Shown piece by piece: positions 24,611 to 34,620 of a DNA stretch of 57,007 nucleotides. The notes under the pieces are model-generated. The model was not told the DNA's origin. It was given only the letters and a program-made list of their open reading frames with translations, and made no database searches. The DNA comes from Candidatus Magasanikbacteria bacterium CG10_big_fil_rev_8_21_14_0_10_36_32 (GTDB taxonomy: Bacteria > Patescibacteriota > Patescibacteriia > Magasanikbacterales > GWA2-37-8). The DNA is taken from positions 119,576-176,582 of the forward strand of contig PFBV01000005.1 of NCBI GenBank assembly GCA_002778465.1. The letters run 5' to 3'. Each line of letters begins with the position of its first letter. The stretch's first letter is position 1. The position numbers and the translations under genes were made by a program.

Positions 24611-25516
24611 ATGTCATTAAATAAAGTTAGAACTATATTGTTAACAGGTGCTACAGGTTATCTTGGCAGCAATATTTTAAAGTTGTTGGTTAAAGATAAT
24701 CAATATAAAGTAGTGGTGTTGAAGCGGACAATTTCAAATATTTTCAGAATAAAGGATTGTTTGCACAAGACAATTGTTTATGATATTGACAAAATTGAGA
24801 TTGAACAAATTTTTTTAGAAAATAAAATTGATATAATTTTGCATTGTGCCACCGATTATGGACGTAAAAATGTAAATCCGCTTCAGATTATTGATGCTAA
24901 TTTGAATTTACCTGTTAAATTATTAGAAATGGGACGGACAAACGGTGTTAAATGTTTTATAAACACTGATACTATTTTAGATAAAAGAATTAATCATTAC
25001 TCCCTTTCAAAAAAACAATTTAAAGAGTGGTTGTTAAGTTATAAGAATAATTTGATTTGTATCAATGTGGCTTTGGAGCATTTTTACGGACCAGGAGACG
25101 ATAAGACTAAATTTGTTTCTCATGTGGTTGATGGTTTGATTAACCAGATTGATAAAATAGATTTTACTAAAGGTGAACAAAAAAGAGATTTTGTTTATAT
25201 AGACGATGTGGTGGACGCTTTTATAAAAATTATAAATCATTCTATAACTTTAGAAAATGGTTTTTATGAATTTCAAATCGGAAGTGAGAAAGTTGTTACC
25301 ATTAAAGAATTCGTTTCAATAATAAAAAATATAAGTGGTAATATAAAAACTGTTTTGGATTTTGGGGCATTGCCATATCGGGAAAATGAAGTAATGGAAT
25401 GTGTGGCGGATACCGCAGAAATTAAAAAATTAGGATGGATTTCCAAGTATTCTTTACAAGATGGTTTAAGTAAAATGATTGAACAGGAGTTAATTTTATT
25501 AAATAAAAAAATATGA
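24611..25516 (+). CDS. prt: CDP-paratose synthase (SDR reductase)
   Basis: A 301-residue SDR. It begins '[18 protein letters not shown]', has the YxxxK pair Tyr130/Lys134 ('YSLSK'), '[14 protein letters not shown]', '[14 protein letters not shown]' and the C-terminal '[11 protein letters not shown]', which resemble Salmonella paratose synthase (Prt/RfbS). The enzyme reduces CDP-3,6-dideoxy-4-ketoglucose to CDP-paratose. ATG 24611 is preferred to an in-frame TTG at 24590 because it gives the normal N-terminus. The stop overlaps the epimerase start (ATGA). Abequose synthase is closely related, but the downstream 2-epimerase favours paratose. Confidence 0.82.
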   Translation: MSLNKVRTILLTGATGYLGSNILKLLVKDNQYKVVVLKRTISNIFRIKDCLHKTIVYDIDKIEIEQIFLENKIDIILHCATDYGRKNVNPLQIIDANLNLPVKLLEMGRTNGVKCFINTDTILDKRINHYSLSKKQFKEWLLSYKNNLICINVALEHFYGPGDDKTKFVSHVVDGLINQIDKIDFTKGEQKRDFVYIDDVVDAFIKIINHSITLENGFYEFQIGSEKVVTIKEFVSIIKNISGNIKTVLDFGALPYRENEVMECVADTAEIKKLGWISKYSLQDGLSKMIEQELILLNKKI

Positions 25517-26535
25517 AATATTTAATAACTGGCGGTTGTGGTTTTTTGGGTTCAAATTTGGCTCGCGAAGCATTGGAAAGGGGAATTGACCTTGTAATTT
25601 TTGATAATCTTTCTCGTCTTGGTTCAGAACAAAATTTATCATGGTTAAATAGTTTGGGTAAGTTTGATTTTATCCGCGGTGACATCAGAAATAACGATGA
25701 AGTAGAACAGATGATAAAAAACGAAAAACCGAATGTTATCTTTCATTTGGCCGGTCAAGTGGCAATGACCACCTCAATTCAGAATCCAAGAATGGATTTT
25801 GAAACTAATGCTGTGGGTACTTTTAATTTACTTGATTCAGTTAGAAAATTTTCTCCTGATTCAACCATAATTTATTCATCAACTAATAAAGTTTACGGTG
25901 ATTTAGAATGGTTGGAATATAATGAAAAAGAAAAAAGATATGAAATTGAAAAATATCCGGTTGGTTTAATAGAATCAGTTCCACTTAGTTTTTCATCGCC
26001 CTATGGCTGCTCTAAGGGTTCGGCTGATCAGTATATGTTAGATTTTCATCGTGTTTTTGGTCTAAAAACAGTTGTTTTTAGACATTCTTCAATGTATGGC
26101 GGTCGTCAATTTTCTACAATTGATCAGGGTTGGATTGGGTGGTTTTGTGAACAAGCGATTAAAACAGCCCGTGGGCAATTGACAGAACCTTTTACAATTT
26201 CTGGTAACGGTAAACAAGTAAGGGATGTTTTACATGCTGACGATATGATAAATTTATATTTTTCCGCAGTTGAAAAAATAGATAAAATTAAAGGAGAAGT
26301 ATTTAATATTGGTGGGGGATATGAAAACAGTTTATCTTTATTAGAACTTTTTGATGTTTTAGAGCAGGAACTTAATATAAAGTTAAGTTATAAAGAAATT
26401 CCAGTCAGAGAAAGTGATCAAAAGGTTTTTATTGCTAATATTGAAAAGGCAAAAAGATTAATCGGATGGCAGCCAAAAATCAGTACTCGGCAAGGTATTA
26501 AGAAAATGCTTGAATGGATTGATAAAAAAGAATGA
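25513..26535 (+). CDS. rfbE: CDP-paratose 2-epimerase (CDP-tyvelose epimerase)
   Basis: A 340-residue extended SDR that converts CDP-paratose to CDP-tyvelose with tightly bound NAD. It matches the family along its length: '[17 protein letters not shown]', '[16 protein letters not shown]', '[20 protein letters not shown]', '[12 protein letters not shown]', catalytic Tyr164/Lys168 in '[16 protein letters not shown]', '[14 protein letters not shown]' and '[16 protein letters not shown]'. Length equals the Salmonella enzyme. Its stop overlaps the next glycosyltransferase start by four bases. Identification is very secure and shows that the glycan probably contains tyvelose. Confidence 0.95.
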   Translation: MKYLITGGCGFLGSNLAREALERGIDLVIFDNLSRLGSEQNLSWLNSLGKFDFIRGDIRNNDEVEQMIKNEKPNVIFHLAGQVAMTTSIQNPRMDFETNAVGTFNLLDSVRKFSPDSTIIYSSTNKVYGDLEWLEYNEKEKRYEIEKYPVGLIESVPLSFSSPYGCSKGSADQYMLDFHRVFGLKTVVFRHSSMYGGRQFSTIDQGWIGWFCEQAIKTARGQLTEPFTISGNGKQVRDVLHADDMINLYFSAVEKIDKIKGEVFNIGGGYENSLSLLELFDVLEQELNIKLSYKEIPVRESDQKVFIANIEKAKRLIGWQPKISTRQGIKKMLEWIDKKE

Positions 26536-27239
26536 TGTATATGGAAAATAAAGAATTAAGCATAATAGTTCCAGCTTATTTAGAGGAGGAAAATTTGAAA
26601 ATAATTTTACCGCGACTTAGCAGTGTGTTAAAAGAAATCAGTAATCGTTGTGAAATTTTAGTAGTAGATACGATGATAGCAATGGATTGTACACAAAAAG
26701 TTTGCGAAGAAAATGGGGCGGTTTATATAAATAGGTTAGGTGGTAATAATTATGGTGATGCCATTAGAACCGGTATTAGTCATGCGAATGGACAGTATAT
26801 TATTTTCATGGACGCGGATGGTTCACATGATCCGGAGTTTATTAAAAACTTATATCAAAATAAAGAAGGACAGGATGTTGTGGTTGCGTCGCGATATGTG
26901 GCAGGTGGTAATACGGATAATAGCAAATTGTTAATTTTTATGAGTTTAGTGGTTAATGTTTTATATTCTTTGATATTGAATATACAATGTAAGGATATTT
27001 CTAATAGTTTTAAATTATATAAAACGGCAGATATAAAAGAATTAAAATTGAAATGTAATAATTTTGATGTGGTAGAGGAAATAATATTTAAGTTAAAAAA
27101 GAAGAAAGGAAATTTACATATAAAGGAATTGCCATTTTTATTTAAAAAAAGAATGTTGGGAAGTACTAAGAGAAATTTGTTTGCATTTATGTTGTCTTAT
27201 GTCGTTACAATAATTAAATTAAGATTTATGAAGGATTAA
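26532..27239 (+). CDS. DPM1-like family 2 glycosyltransferase (polyprenyl-phosphate sugar synthase type)
   Basis: A 235-residue GT2 protein with '[15 protein letters not shown]', a '[12 protein letters not shown]' metal-binding motif and an 'ASRYVAGG' stretch, all typical of dolichyl/undecaprenyl-phosphate mannose synthases. The C-terminus has one hydrophobic segment at most. Such enzymes load a sugar onto polyprenyl phosphate for use on the outer side of the membrane by GT-C enzymes, several of which seem to be encoded downstream. Two in-frame ATG codons (26532, 26535) and one at 26541 are possible starts. The stop of rfbE overlaps, indicating translational coupling. Confidence 0.82.
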   Translation: MMYMENKELSIIVPAYLEEENLKIILPRLSSVLKEISNRCEILVVDTMIAMDCTQKVCEENGAVYINRLGGNNYGDAIRTGISHANGQYIIFMDADGSHDPEFIKNLYQNKEGQDVVVASRYVAGGNTDNSKLLIFMSLVVNVLYSLILNIQCKDISNSFKLYKTADIKELKLKCNNFDVVEEIIFKLKKKKGNLHIKELPFLFKKRMLGSTKRNLFAFMLSYVVTIIKLRFMKD

Positions 27240-27253
27240 CCTAATTTAAAGTT

Positions 27254-28510
27254 ATGACCAATAAAATAGTTGAAATTTTAAGAAAAATAGTAAAACCGGC
27301 TTGTTTAATTTATGCGGTGGCCGCTTCTTTTTCCGTTGCTAATTTTCCAGCGGTAAAATTTGCCCATTTTTTGGGCATTAGTCAGGACGGCGCCACCTTA
27401 TTTCGTGGTTTTATATTTTTTATTGCCGTTATCATATTATTTTATTTTGCTTTTAAAAATTTCCGTAGTTTAAAAAGTTATTTGTCGTGGAATATTTTTT
27501 TCCGTTCAGCGATAATATTTTTAGTTTTGTCCGCTTTAGTTTCTACTCTCCATGTGATATTTATGGGTGAAGTATATGCTAATATTTCCATTTCTCCATT
27601 TGGTCAGGATACGGGTTTTTTTTACCGCCGGATTTTAGAACCGGCTTTAGCATATTTCCTTCAGTTTAAAGGACAAGTTTTGTATACTATTTTTCATTTT
27701 TTAATCACGTACTCATGTATTTACATGATTGTTTTGTGGTTAGAAAGAAAATTGGAAGTAAAATTTAAAATTTGGCAGTTAGTAAGCATGATGACTGCAG
27801 GAATGATTATATTTCAATTTCAAGCTCCAGGATATGCGGAACAGGTAATTTTGTTATTGTGTTTATTGTCAATTTTTATTCCAATGGATAAATACGGACG
27901 AATCAGTTTGATTGCAATGATGTTTTTAACTCATGAATCCGCCGCGCTATTTTTGGGACTTATTTTTAGTTGGTTTTATTTTCCGAAAGAAGAAAGAAAG
28001 TTGTATTTATTATTAGTTGTTTCTAATTATTTTTTATGGTGGGCTAATTATGATTTTAATTTTGTTAATTTATTTTTAGGACACTTAACACTTGGCAATG
28101 ACAATGCAATTGGTATTTTCTTTAAAAATATAAAATTAGCGGTATTATCGGTATTTTTTGCTTATAAATTTTTATGGCTTTTTGTATTATCCGGCATTTA
28201 TTATTGTTTAAAAAATAAAAATTATAATATTTTTTGGCAGATTGCTGCGATGGTTTTTATTCCACTAGTATTAGTGCTTGTTCCTGACACATCAAGAGTG
28301 GTTGGTTGGGGAAGTATCGGGGTGTTTTTGGCTATTGCTTACTCCGCGAAATATTTACGCAGTTGGATATTTAATTTGATTTTAGTAATGAATTTGTTAT
28401 TACCTAGTGTGGCAGTTGGTATAAGTACCGCAGGCGCTGTTTCTTATCCTGGTTTATATGGTTTAGCTATTGATTTATTTAAAGTATTGGTAAAAAATTA
28501 TTTAATGTAA
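27254..28510 (+). CDS. polytopic membrane protein, candidate polymerase or GT-C
   Basis: A 418-residue integral membrane protein with about 9-11 hydrophobic segments. There is a longer non-cytoplasmic-type loop around 'PFGQDTGFFYRRILEPALAY' near residues 115-135. I recognise no family motif. Length, helix number and location fit either a Wzy-type O-unit polymerase or a glycosyltransferase that uses polyprenyl-phosphate sugars made by the preceding DPM1-like enzyme. It is the best Wzy candidate in the locus, since the flippase at 2016 would need one, but this is inference from position and topology only. Confidence 0.6.
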   Translation: MTNKIVEILRKIVKPACLIYAVAASFSVANFPAVKFAHFLGISQDGATLFRGFIFFIAVIILFYFAFKNFRSLKSYLSWNIFFRSAIIFLVLSALVSTLHVIFMGEVYANISISPFGQDTGFFYRRILEPALAYFLQFKGQVLYTIFHFLITYSCIYMIVLWLERKLEVKFKIWQLVSMMTAGMIIFQFQAPGYAEQVILLLCLLSIFIPMDKYGRISLIAMMFLTHESAALFLGLIFSWFYFPKEERKLYLLLVVSNYFLWWANYDFNFVNLFLGHLTLGNDNAIGIFFKNIKLAVLSVFFAYKFLWLFVLSGIYYCLKNKNYNIFWQIAAMVFIPLVLVLVPDTSRVVGWGSIGVFLAIAYSAKYLRSWIFNLILVMNLLLPSVAVGISTAGAVSYPGLYGLAIDLFKVLVKNYLM

Positions 28511-28529
28511 TCACGTTTGTTTTGATGTT

Positions 28530-30485
28530 ATGACCAAAAAGAATGTTTATCTTTGCCAAGCAGGCAATAAATATGGAAATAATGTTTTTTTACCCTATTC
28601 TACAGGTGTAATTATTAGCTATAGTCTCTCTATTGATCAGATTAAATCCAATTTTGATTTTAAAGATAATTTTTTCATTAAGGAAGAAATTGAGAGTGTG
28701 GTAAAAAAAATGGTTAGTCCTGTCGTGGCGGGATTTTCTTCTTATATTTGGAATTTTGAATATAATAAACAATTAGCCAAACAAATAAAAAATAAATTTC
28801 CTGATTGTTTAGTTGTGTTTGGAGGGCATCAGATTCCTTTTAATACGGAAAATTTCTTTACAGACCATAAGTATATAGATATTCTAGTTCATGGTGACGG
28901 TGAAATTGTTTTTTCTGAAATATTATTGGAGTTATTATCGTCAAAACCTGATTTTACAAAAATTAATAATTTGAGTATTAATATTGATGGACAAACTGTT
29001 AGAACTGAAACTAAACATCACAAATTGGATATTAATAAAATTCCATCTCCGTATTTAACCGGAGTTTTCGATAAAATAATTAAATTGCCGTATTCTTTTA
29101 CTGCTAGCTTGGAAACAAATCGGGGTTGTCCATATGGATGTGCTTATTGTGATTGGGGTTCCCCCTTAACCAATTGCAAAACTATTATTCCGTTTGATGA
29201 AAAAAGAGTGGAAAAAGAGATTGAGTGGTTTGGAAAAAATAAAGTTGAATTTGTCATGGGTTGTGATTCAAATTTTGGTATTTTACCTAGAGATAATAAA
29301 TTTGTAGATAAATTTATTAAGGTTAAAAATAAATATGGTTTTCCGCGTAAATTTAGAGTTGCCTACGCCAAAAATAGTAATCAGGCAATTTTTGAAATGA
29401 ATAAAAAACTTAATGAAAATAAGATGTGTAAAGGAGTAACATTATCGTTCCAAAGTTTACATGATAAAACTTTGGAAGCAATCGGTAGAATTAATTTACG
29501 TTTAGATAATTTTAAAGAACTTTTGCAACAGTACAATAATGAAAATATACCTACATACACGGAGATTATTTTAGGTTTACCACATGAAACTTATGACACT
29601 TTTTGTGAGGGATTGAATATTTTGTTGGAAAATGGACAACATAGTTCAATCAATATTTATCATTGTGAGATTTTCCCAAATTCTTTAATGGGTGATCAAA
29701 AATACAGGGAATTATACGGTATTAAATCAGTTCGGGTACCGGCGGTTTTATCCCATTCTGTTCCGGGTATTAATGATATCCGTGAGTATGATGAAATTGT
29801 AATTGGAACTAGCACACAACCGGTCAATGATTGGAAAAAATCATGTATTTTTGCTTGGGCTATTCAGTGTTTTCATTGTCTGGGTCTGACGCAGTATATT
29901 TCTATTTTTACCCGCAATGAATGCGAAATTTCTTATTCGAAATTTTATAAAGATTTAATCAGTTATGGTGAAAAAAAACCCGATTCTGTAATTGGGAGAG
30001 AATTAATTGTGATATCACAAATTATTGACAGGGTTATCGGTGGTGGCAGTTGGGAATTTGTCATCAATAAATTTGGTGAGATAAGTTGGACAATTGAAGA
30101 AGGTTCTTTTTTAAACATAATTGCGTCTAAAAAAGAATTTTATGATGAGTTAAAAGAATATTTGGTATCTTATTTAAATAAAGTTGAACCGGATAAAATT
30201 TCTGATTTAATAAAATATTCTTCTCAAATGGTGATAGATCCATTTTGTCAGCGAACAATGGAATTGGATTTGAATTATGATTTTAATCGTTATTTTAATG
30301 AATTTTATAGGGGAATAGCAGAAAGATCGGAATTAATTAATATAAAGAATAAACTTATTTTTTCTGAAATTGAGGAGTTTGGTGGTAATTTGTCTAATTA
30401 TGCCAGAGAAATTATTTGGTATGGCAGAAAAGGCGGGAAATTTTTTCATAGCCAGGATAAAATTGAAACACAATATCTTTCATAA
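28530..30485 (+). CDS. B12-binding-type radical SAM protein
   Basis: A 651-residue protein. The N-terminal part has a cobalamin-binding-like Rossmann layout ('GFSSYIWNFEYNKQLA', 'CLVVFGGHQIPFN', 'DILVHGDGEIVFSEIL'). The radical SAM barrel follows with Cys200-x3-Cys204-x2-Cys207 in 'NRGCPYGCAYCDW', 'FVMGCDSNFG' and 'TEIILGLPHETYD'. The C-terminal 200 residues are of unknown fold. Such enzymes include methyltransferases acting on unreactive carbons. It lies in a group of glycosyltransferases, so a glycan or lipid carrier substrate is plausible. It is the fourth radical SAM protein in the locus. Confidence 0.82.
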   Translation: MTKKNVYLCQAGNKYGNNVFLPYSTGVIISYSLSIDQIKSNFDFKDNFFIKEEIESVVKKMVSPVVAGFSSYIWNFEYNKQLAKQIKNKFPDCLVVFGGHQIPFNTENFFTDHKYIDILVHGDGEIVFSEILLELLSSKPDFTKINNLSINIDGQTVRTETKHHKLDINKIPSPYLTGVFDKIIKLPYSFTASLETNRGCPYGCAYCDWGSPLTNCKTIIPFDEKRVEKEIEWFGKNKVEFVMGCDSNFGILPRDNKFVDKFIKVKNKYGFPRKFRVAYAKNSNQAIFEMNKKLNENKMCKGVTLSFQSLHDKTLEAIGRINLRLDNFKELLQQYNNENIPTYTEIILGLPHETYDTFCEGLNILLENGQHSSINIYHCEIFPNSLMGDQKYRELYGIKSVRVPAVLSHSVPGINDIREYDEIVIGTSTQPVNDWKKSCIFAWAIQCFHCLGLTQYISIFTRNECEISYSKFYKDLISYGEKKPDSVIGRELIVISQIIDRVIGGGSWEFVINKFGEISWTIEEGSFLNIIASKKEFYDELKEYLVSYLNKVEPDKISDLIKYSSQMVIDPFCQRTMELDLNYDFNRYFNEFYRGIAERSELINIKNKLIFSEIEEFGGNLSNYAREIIWYGRKGGKFFHSQDKIETQYLS

Positions 30486-30510
30486 TTATTAAATATTTAT
30501 TTTTACAAAT

Positions 30511-31449
30511 ATGGATAAAAAGAAAATTGAAATAGTGGTACCTTGTTATAACGAAGTGCAAAATGCTGGTGAGCTATATTTAGAAATTCAAAAAATAATA
30601 AATAATTTTCAAAATTACGATTTTGGATTTTTATTTATAGATAATGCTTCTACTGACGGTACTGATAATTTGTTAAAAAAAATAGCATCAGAAGATAAGC
30701 GAGTAAGGGTGATTCTTAATAACCGAAATTTTGGCCCGATCAGGTCACCTTATTACGGTTTGTTGCAAACCATTGGTGACGCGGTAATAATTATGTCGGC
30801 TGATTTTCAGGATCCACCGGAGTTAATAGTTGATTTTATTAAAAAATGGGAAGAGGGCAATAAGATAGTATTGGGTATCAAAAATAAAAGCAAAGAAAAT
30901 AAACTGATGTTTATTTTACGTCGAATATACTATTTCCTTATAAAAATGTTTTCCGAAGTTGAACAGATTGGAAATTTTACTGGTTTTTGTCTTTACGACA
31001 AATCATTTATTGATATCTTGCGGACTTTGGAAGAACCCTACCCTTATCTGAGAGGGTTGGTTGGGGAGTTTGGACTTAAACGCGCGGAGGTGTTTTATGT
31101 TCAACCGGTTAGAAAACACGGACAAAGCCATAATAATTTTTATACTCTGTATGATATAGCAATGAACGGCTTTATTAATCATTCGAAATTACCTTTAAGA
31201 TTGGCCAGTTTGATAGGTTTTTCATGTTCGTTTATCAGTTTGTTGGTAGCTGTTATTTATTTTGTTTATAAATTATTTTTTTGGAATGAGTTTCAGCTTG
31301 GTTTGGCACCGATTGTGATTGGTATATTCTTTTTTTCCGCCGTTCAGTTGTTTTTTATTGGTGTGGTTGGAGAATATGTTGGTGCTATCTATACTCAAGT
31401 CAAAAAACGTCCTTTGGTTATTGAAAAAGAAAGAATAAATTTTGATTAA
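30511..31449 (+). CDS. GtrB-like polyprenyl-phosphate glycosyltransferase (GT2 with two TM helices)
   Basis: A 312-residue GT2 enzyme. The GT-A part contains 'EIVVPCYNEVQNAGELYL', 'DNASTDGT' and the DxD-type 'MSADFQDPPELI'; a 'FCLYDKSFID' region follows. Two hydrophobic helices occupy the C-terminus (about 230-255 and 265-290), as in GtrB, which makes undecaprenyl-phosphate glucose. The GtrA-like gene is directly downstream, supporting this reading. The sugar is not predictable and could be a locus-specific deoxysugar. Confidence 0.88.
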   Translation: MDKKKIEIVVPCYNEVQNAGELYLEIQKIINNFQNYDFGFLFIDNASTDGTDNLLKKIASEDKRVRVILNNRNFGPIRSPYYGLLQTIGDAVIIMSADFQDPPELIVDFIKKWEEGNKIVLGIKNKSKENKLMFILRRIYYFLIKMFSEVEQIGNFTGFCLYDKSFIDILRTLEEPYPYLRGLVGEFGLKRAEVFYVQPVRKHGQSHNNFYTLYDIAMNGFINHSKLPLRLASLIGFSCSFISLLVAVIYFVYKLFFWNEFQLGLAPIVIGIFFFSAVQLFFIGVVGEYVGAIYTQVKKRPLVIEKERINFD

Positions 31450-31453
31450 GATT

Positions 31454-31861
31454 ATGATTAATTTGATAAAGAAAATTTTATCGTATCGTTACATAAGATT
31501 TCTGTTGGTTGGTTTTATGAATACTGTTTTTGGATATGGACTTTACGCATTTTTTATTTTTATCGGATTACATTATTCTGTAGCGGCTTTATTAGGAACT
31601 GTTTTGGGAGTTTTGTTTAATTTTCAGACAATTGGACGGTTAGTTTTTGGACGGTCAGATAGTAAGTTTGTTTTTTTGCGATTTGTGGCCGTTTATGCCC
31701 TTGGTTATGTTTTAAATGTTGCTTTGATTTATGTTTTAAAACAAGTTGGGTTTAATGATTATTTAGCCGGAGCGGTGTTGATATTGCCTGTCGCTACACT
31801 AATTTATTTTTTAAATAGCAAATTTGTTTTTAAATTGGTTGCAATTGAAGTTAAAATATAA
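31454..31861 (+). CDS. GtrA-family membrane protein
   Basis: A 135-residue membrane protein with four hydrophobic helices and the GtrA signature 'YIRFLLVGFMNTVFGYGLYA' close to the N-terminus. GtrA proteins are thought to flip undecaprenyl-phosphate-linked sugars made by GtrB. ATG 31454 is chosen over an in-frame TTG at 31442, which would overlap the upstream gene. The next gene begins four bases after the stop. Together with the GtrB-like gene and the large membrane protein it forms a three-part gtrB-gtrA-acceptor-transferase arrangement. Confidence 0.88.
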   Translation: MINLIKKILSYRYIRFLLVGFMNTVFGYGLYAFFIFIGLHYSVAALLGTVLGVLFNFQTIGRLVFGRSDSKFVFLRFVAVYALGYVLNVALIYVLKQVGFNDYLAGAVLILPVATLIYFLNSKFVFKLVAIEVKI

Positions 31862-31865
31862 TAGT

Positions 31866-34619
31866 ATGATTGGTTTTTTAAAGAAAAATTTTATAGCAGT
31901 ATTATTATCAGCATTGTTTGTTTTTGTTGTTATTTGGGTTGGAAATACTGTTTCTGTTATTACCAGTCGACAGATTCTTGAACCGGTAACGGTTAGTGTA
32001 AGTGGTTTGAATGAAGATGATTTGTCCAGTGTGAAAATTTTAGCTACTTTATCGCGCGCTGGTAATACTGTTAATTTGGCTAGGGTACCAAATCAACCGA
32101 ACGAATGGAACAATCTTGGTCAAGCATTTATTCAAAAAATTGTATTTGGTTTAAAAAAAGAGCATCTAGATAAATTTAATCAAGTTACGATTAATATTGG
32201 TGAAAATAAGTTTATTTTCACCAGAGAGCAGTTTTTGACTGAGTGGAGAAGCGTAACTTTTGCTGACAGTGAATTATATCGTTCAATCAGTCCGAATCTA
32301 TTTGATCAAAAAGGAAATTCTGATTATTTGATATATGTAGCTCCGGATAATGTGGCGGCAAAACCACTAACTGTTTCAATCCCGATGGTTTCCCGTCTTT
32401 TTGCTAGTATTAATTTTGGTGGTAGTGAAAAATTAATCAAGCAACCTTTGGTTATTGGTCTTAAATTATTTTTTTTAGTGGAAGTTGTAATGTTGATTTT
32501 TTTCCTAATATTAAGAAGAAAAAATGATGCGGACGTTGGTAATAATGATGTTGTATTACACAAGCGAAAGTTTATTGTGTTTGGATTGAGCATTATTATT
32601 ACATTTCTTTTGTTATTTGTGTTTAATGTGTTGTTGGCTTATTTTTATCAGCCAGACACATCTCAATTGTTAATTAGTGCGGCTAAAATTTATAGAGATG
32701 CTTCTTTACCTTGTTTTTTACCGGAACCGACCGAAAGATTACAGTTTGTTTTGAGTGTATTATTAAGTCTTGTCTTGTTGTTAATTTCATATAAATGGTT
32801 GAATAAATATATTGACAGATTGACAGAAAGTACAGTTGGTCGTCTATATTATTTTTTAAGCATTACATTTCCTTTAATAATTTTTGCAATTGCGTACATA
32901 GGATTGGCTGTTAGTAATTTTTTGTATGTAAGCAGTAGTTATTCTTTTGGTGGTATTGGTACGTATTTGTATAGCCTTATGTTATTTCCGATTGGAGTTT
33001 GTGTTATGTTTTCATTAAAGATGGAAAAAAATAAATTATTTAAAATTTTAGTTTATTTATTTTCTGGACTGCTAATTACTACTATATCTGTCATAAATAT
33101 TTTTGGATTGAACAGCGATAGTTTAATTGGCACGTTGTCAATCACTCCTCATTTTAATTCGGTATTTTATCCGATGGCTCAGATAATGGCTGGTAAAATG
33201 GCGTTGATCAATTTGACTAGTTTATATGGGCTTTCGTTTGTATTTTTTGTTGGTCTGTTTAAATTAGTTGGTTTTAGTGTTTTGTCATTTACTACTCTGA
33301 TGGGTTTGTTGATTGGTTTGAGTTACTTATTTATTTTTATTTTTCTTCATCGTTTGATAAAAAGTAAATTTATTTTATTTTTAGGATTTTCAACAATTAT
33401 TTTTTATTTTTTTGCGAACGGGAGTATGGACACGCCGAGTCGATACTTTCAATATTGGCCGATTAGGGTGTTTTTCCCATGTTTGGTTTTAATGTTGGCT
33501 TCTTTTTATTTTAAAAATAAAAAGAAAATTTTGTATTTTTTGATTTCTCTTATAAGCGCCTTAGCAGTTTTGTGGAATATGGATTCAGGAATCATAGTAT
33601 TTGTTTCTTGGATTATTACGTTGGCCTATTGTGAAATTTTTAATACTAATAAAAAAATAATTGTTAGGAATATTATTTTCCACATATTTTTTAGTTTGTT
33701 GATGCTTGGTTTTGTGTTTTTTGGTTATTCGGCGTATACATTTTTAAACAGCGGATTGTTACCGAATTTATCTTTATTATCACTTTATCAAAACTTATTT
33801 TTATCTGGCGCAATGATGATACCGATGCCTTTTCCTCATGTTTGGTTATTGGTGGCCATCATTTTTATGATTGGTTTACTCTTGTCAATTAAGGGTTGGT
33901 GCAATAAAGATAAGAATTACAGAAATATTGCAATTTTTTTTCTGTCCATTATGGGCATTGGTTTATTTAGTTATTATCAAGGCCGGTCTCATGACCATAC
34001 TTTTTTTGGTCCTTTATACATTGCTTTGGTTTTGTTGGTTGTTTTAGCTGATTTAATTTTTCAAGACAGTATTGTTAATAAAAAATTGTATGGCAGTGGT
34101 TTATTGTGCTTGACGGTTTTGTTTTTTATCTTTTCTTCCCCAATTAATATAGTAGCTAATGTCGGTAAATATTATAGTTGGACAAAAACAGGGTTAAACG
34201 CTTTTGCTGACAAAACCGAAACATTGGTAACCAGAAATGTTGATTTTATTAAAAAACATACAGAGAAAGGGGAGGAGATTATTATTTTGTCGGAATATTC
34301 TTATGATGGGTTATATTATGGAGAATCTGGCACGCGGTCGGCTTTGGATTTGCCAGCTTTGACAGATGTTATTTTTAGGCGTGAAGTAGATTATGCGGTT
34401 GAATTGTTGCGATGTAATTATGGTTATAAATTATTCTTTTATCCTTTTGTGAATCGAGAAAAAGATTTGCCGAGTAAGTATTATTTTTATGATGAACGGA
34501 TTATACAGATATTAAAGGACGACTATGTGGTAGTAGATAAAAATAATGATGATATGGTTTTGTTAACACGAAAAGGAACAGTGCCGGAAGATTGTGGTGT
34601 TCCAAAATTAAAATATTAA
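31866..34619 (+). CDS. large polytopic membrane protein, probable GT-C glycosyltransferase
   Basis: A 917-residue protein. One helix near residues 8-28 is followed by a soluble, probably extracytoplasmic domain of about 150 residues, then roughly 15 helices, and a soluble C-terminal domain of about 130 residues. A loop segment 'TPHFNSVFYPMAQIMAGK' followed by 'LTSLYGLSF' resembles the substrate-side loop of GT-C enzymes. Position after GtrB and GtrA suggests the third, serotype-specific transferase of a GtrABC-like set. ATG 31866 is used; an earlier frame from 31824 lies inside the gtrA-like gene. No named family is recognised. Confidence 0.7.
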   Translation: MIGFLKKNFIAVLLSALFVFVVIWVGNTVSVITSRQILEPVTVSVSGLNEDDLSSVKILATLSRAGNTVNLARVPNQPNEWNNLGQAFIQKIVFGLKKEHLDKFNQVTINIGENKFIFTREQFLTEWRSVTFADSELYRSISPNLFDQKGNSDYLIYVAPDNVAAKPLTVSIPMVSRLFASINFGGSEKLIKQPLVIGLKLFFLVEVVMLIFFLILRRKNDADVGNNDVVLHKRKFIVFGLSIIITFLLLFVFNVLLAYFYQPDTSQLLISAAKIYRDASLPCFLPEPTERLQFVLSVLLSLVLLLISYKWLNKYIDRLTESTVGRLYYFLSITFPLIIFAIAYIGLAVSNFLYVSSSYSFGGIGTYLYSLMLFPIGVCVMFSLKMEKNKLFKILVYLFSGLLITTISVINIFGLNSDSLIGTLSITPHFNSVFYPMAQIMAGKMALINLTSLYGLSFVFFVGLFKLVGFSVLSFTTLMGLLIGLSYLFIFIFLHRLIKSKFILFLGFSTIIFYFFANGSMDTPSRYFQYWPIRVFFPCLVLMLASFYFKNKKKILYFLISLISALAVLWNMDSGIIVFVSWIITLAYCEIFNTNKKIIVRNIIFHIFFSLLMLGFVFFGYSAYTFLNSGLLPNLSLLSLYQNLFLSGAMMIPMPFPHVWLLVAIIFMIGLLLSIKGWCNKDKNYRNIAIFFLSIMGIGLFSYYQGRSHDHTFFGPLYIALVLLVVLADLIFQDSIVNKKLYGSGLLCLTVLFFIFSSPINIVANVGKYYSWTKTGLNAFADKTETLVTRNVDFIKKHTEKGEEIIILSEYSYDGLYYGESGTRSALDLPALTDVIFRREVDYAVELLRCNYGYKLFFYPFVNREKDLPSKYYFYDERIIQILKDDYVVVDKNNDDMVLLTRKGTVPEDCGVPKLKY

Positions 34620-34620
34620 T

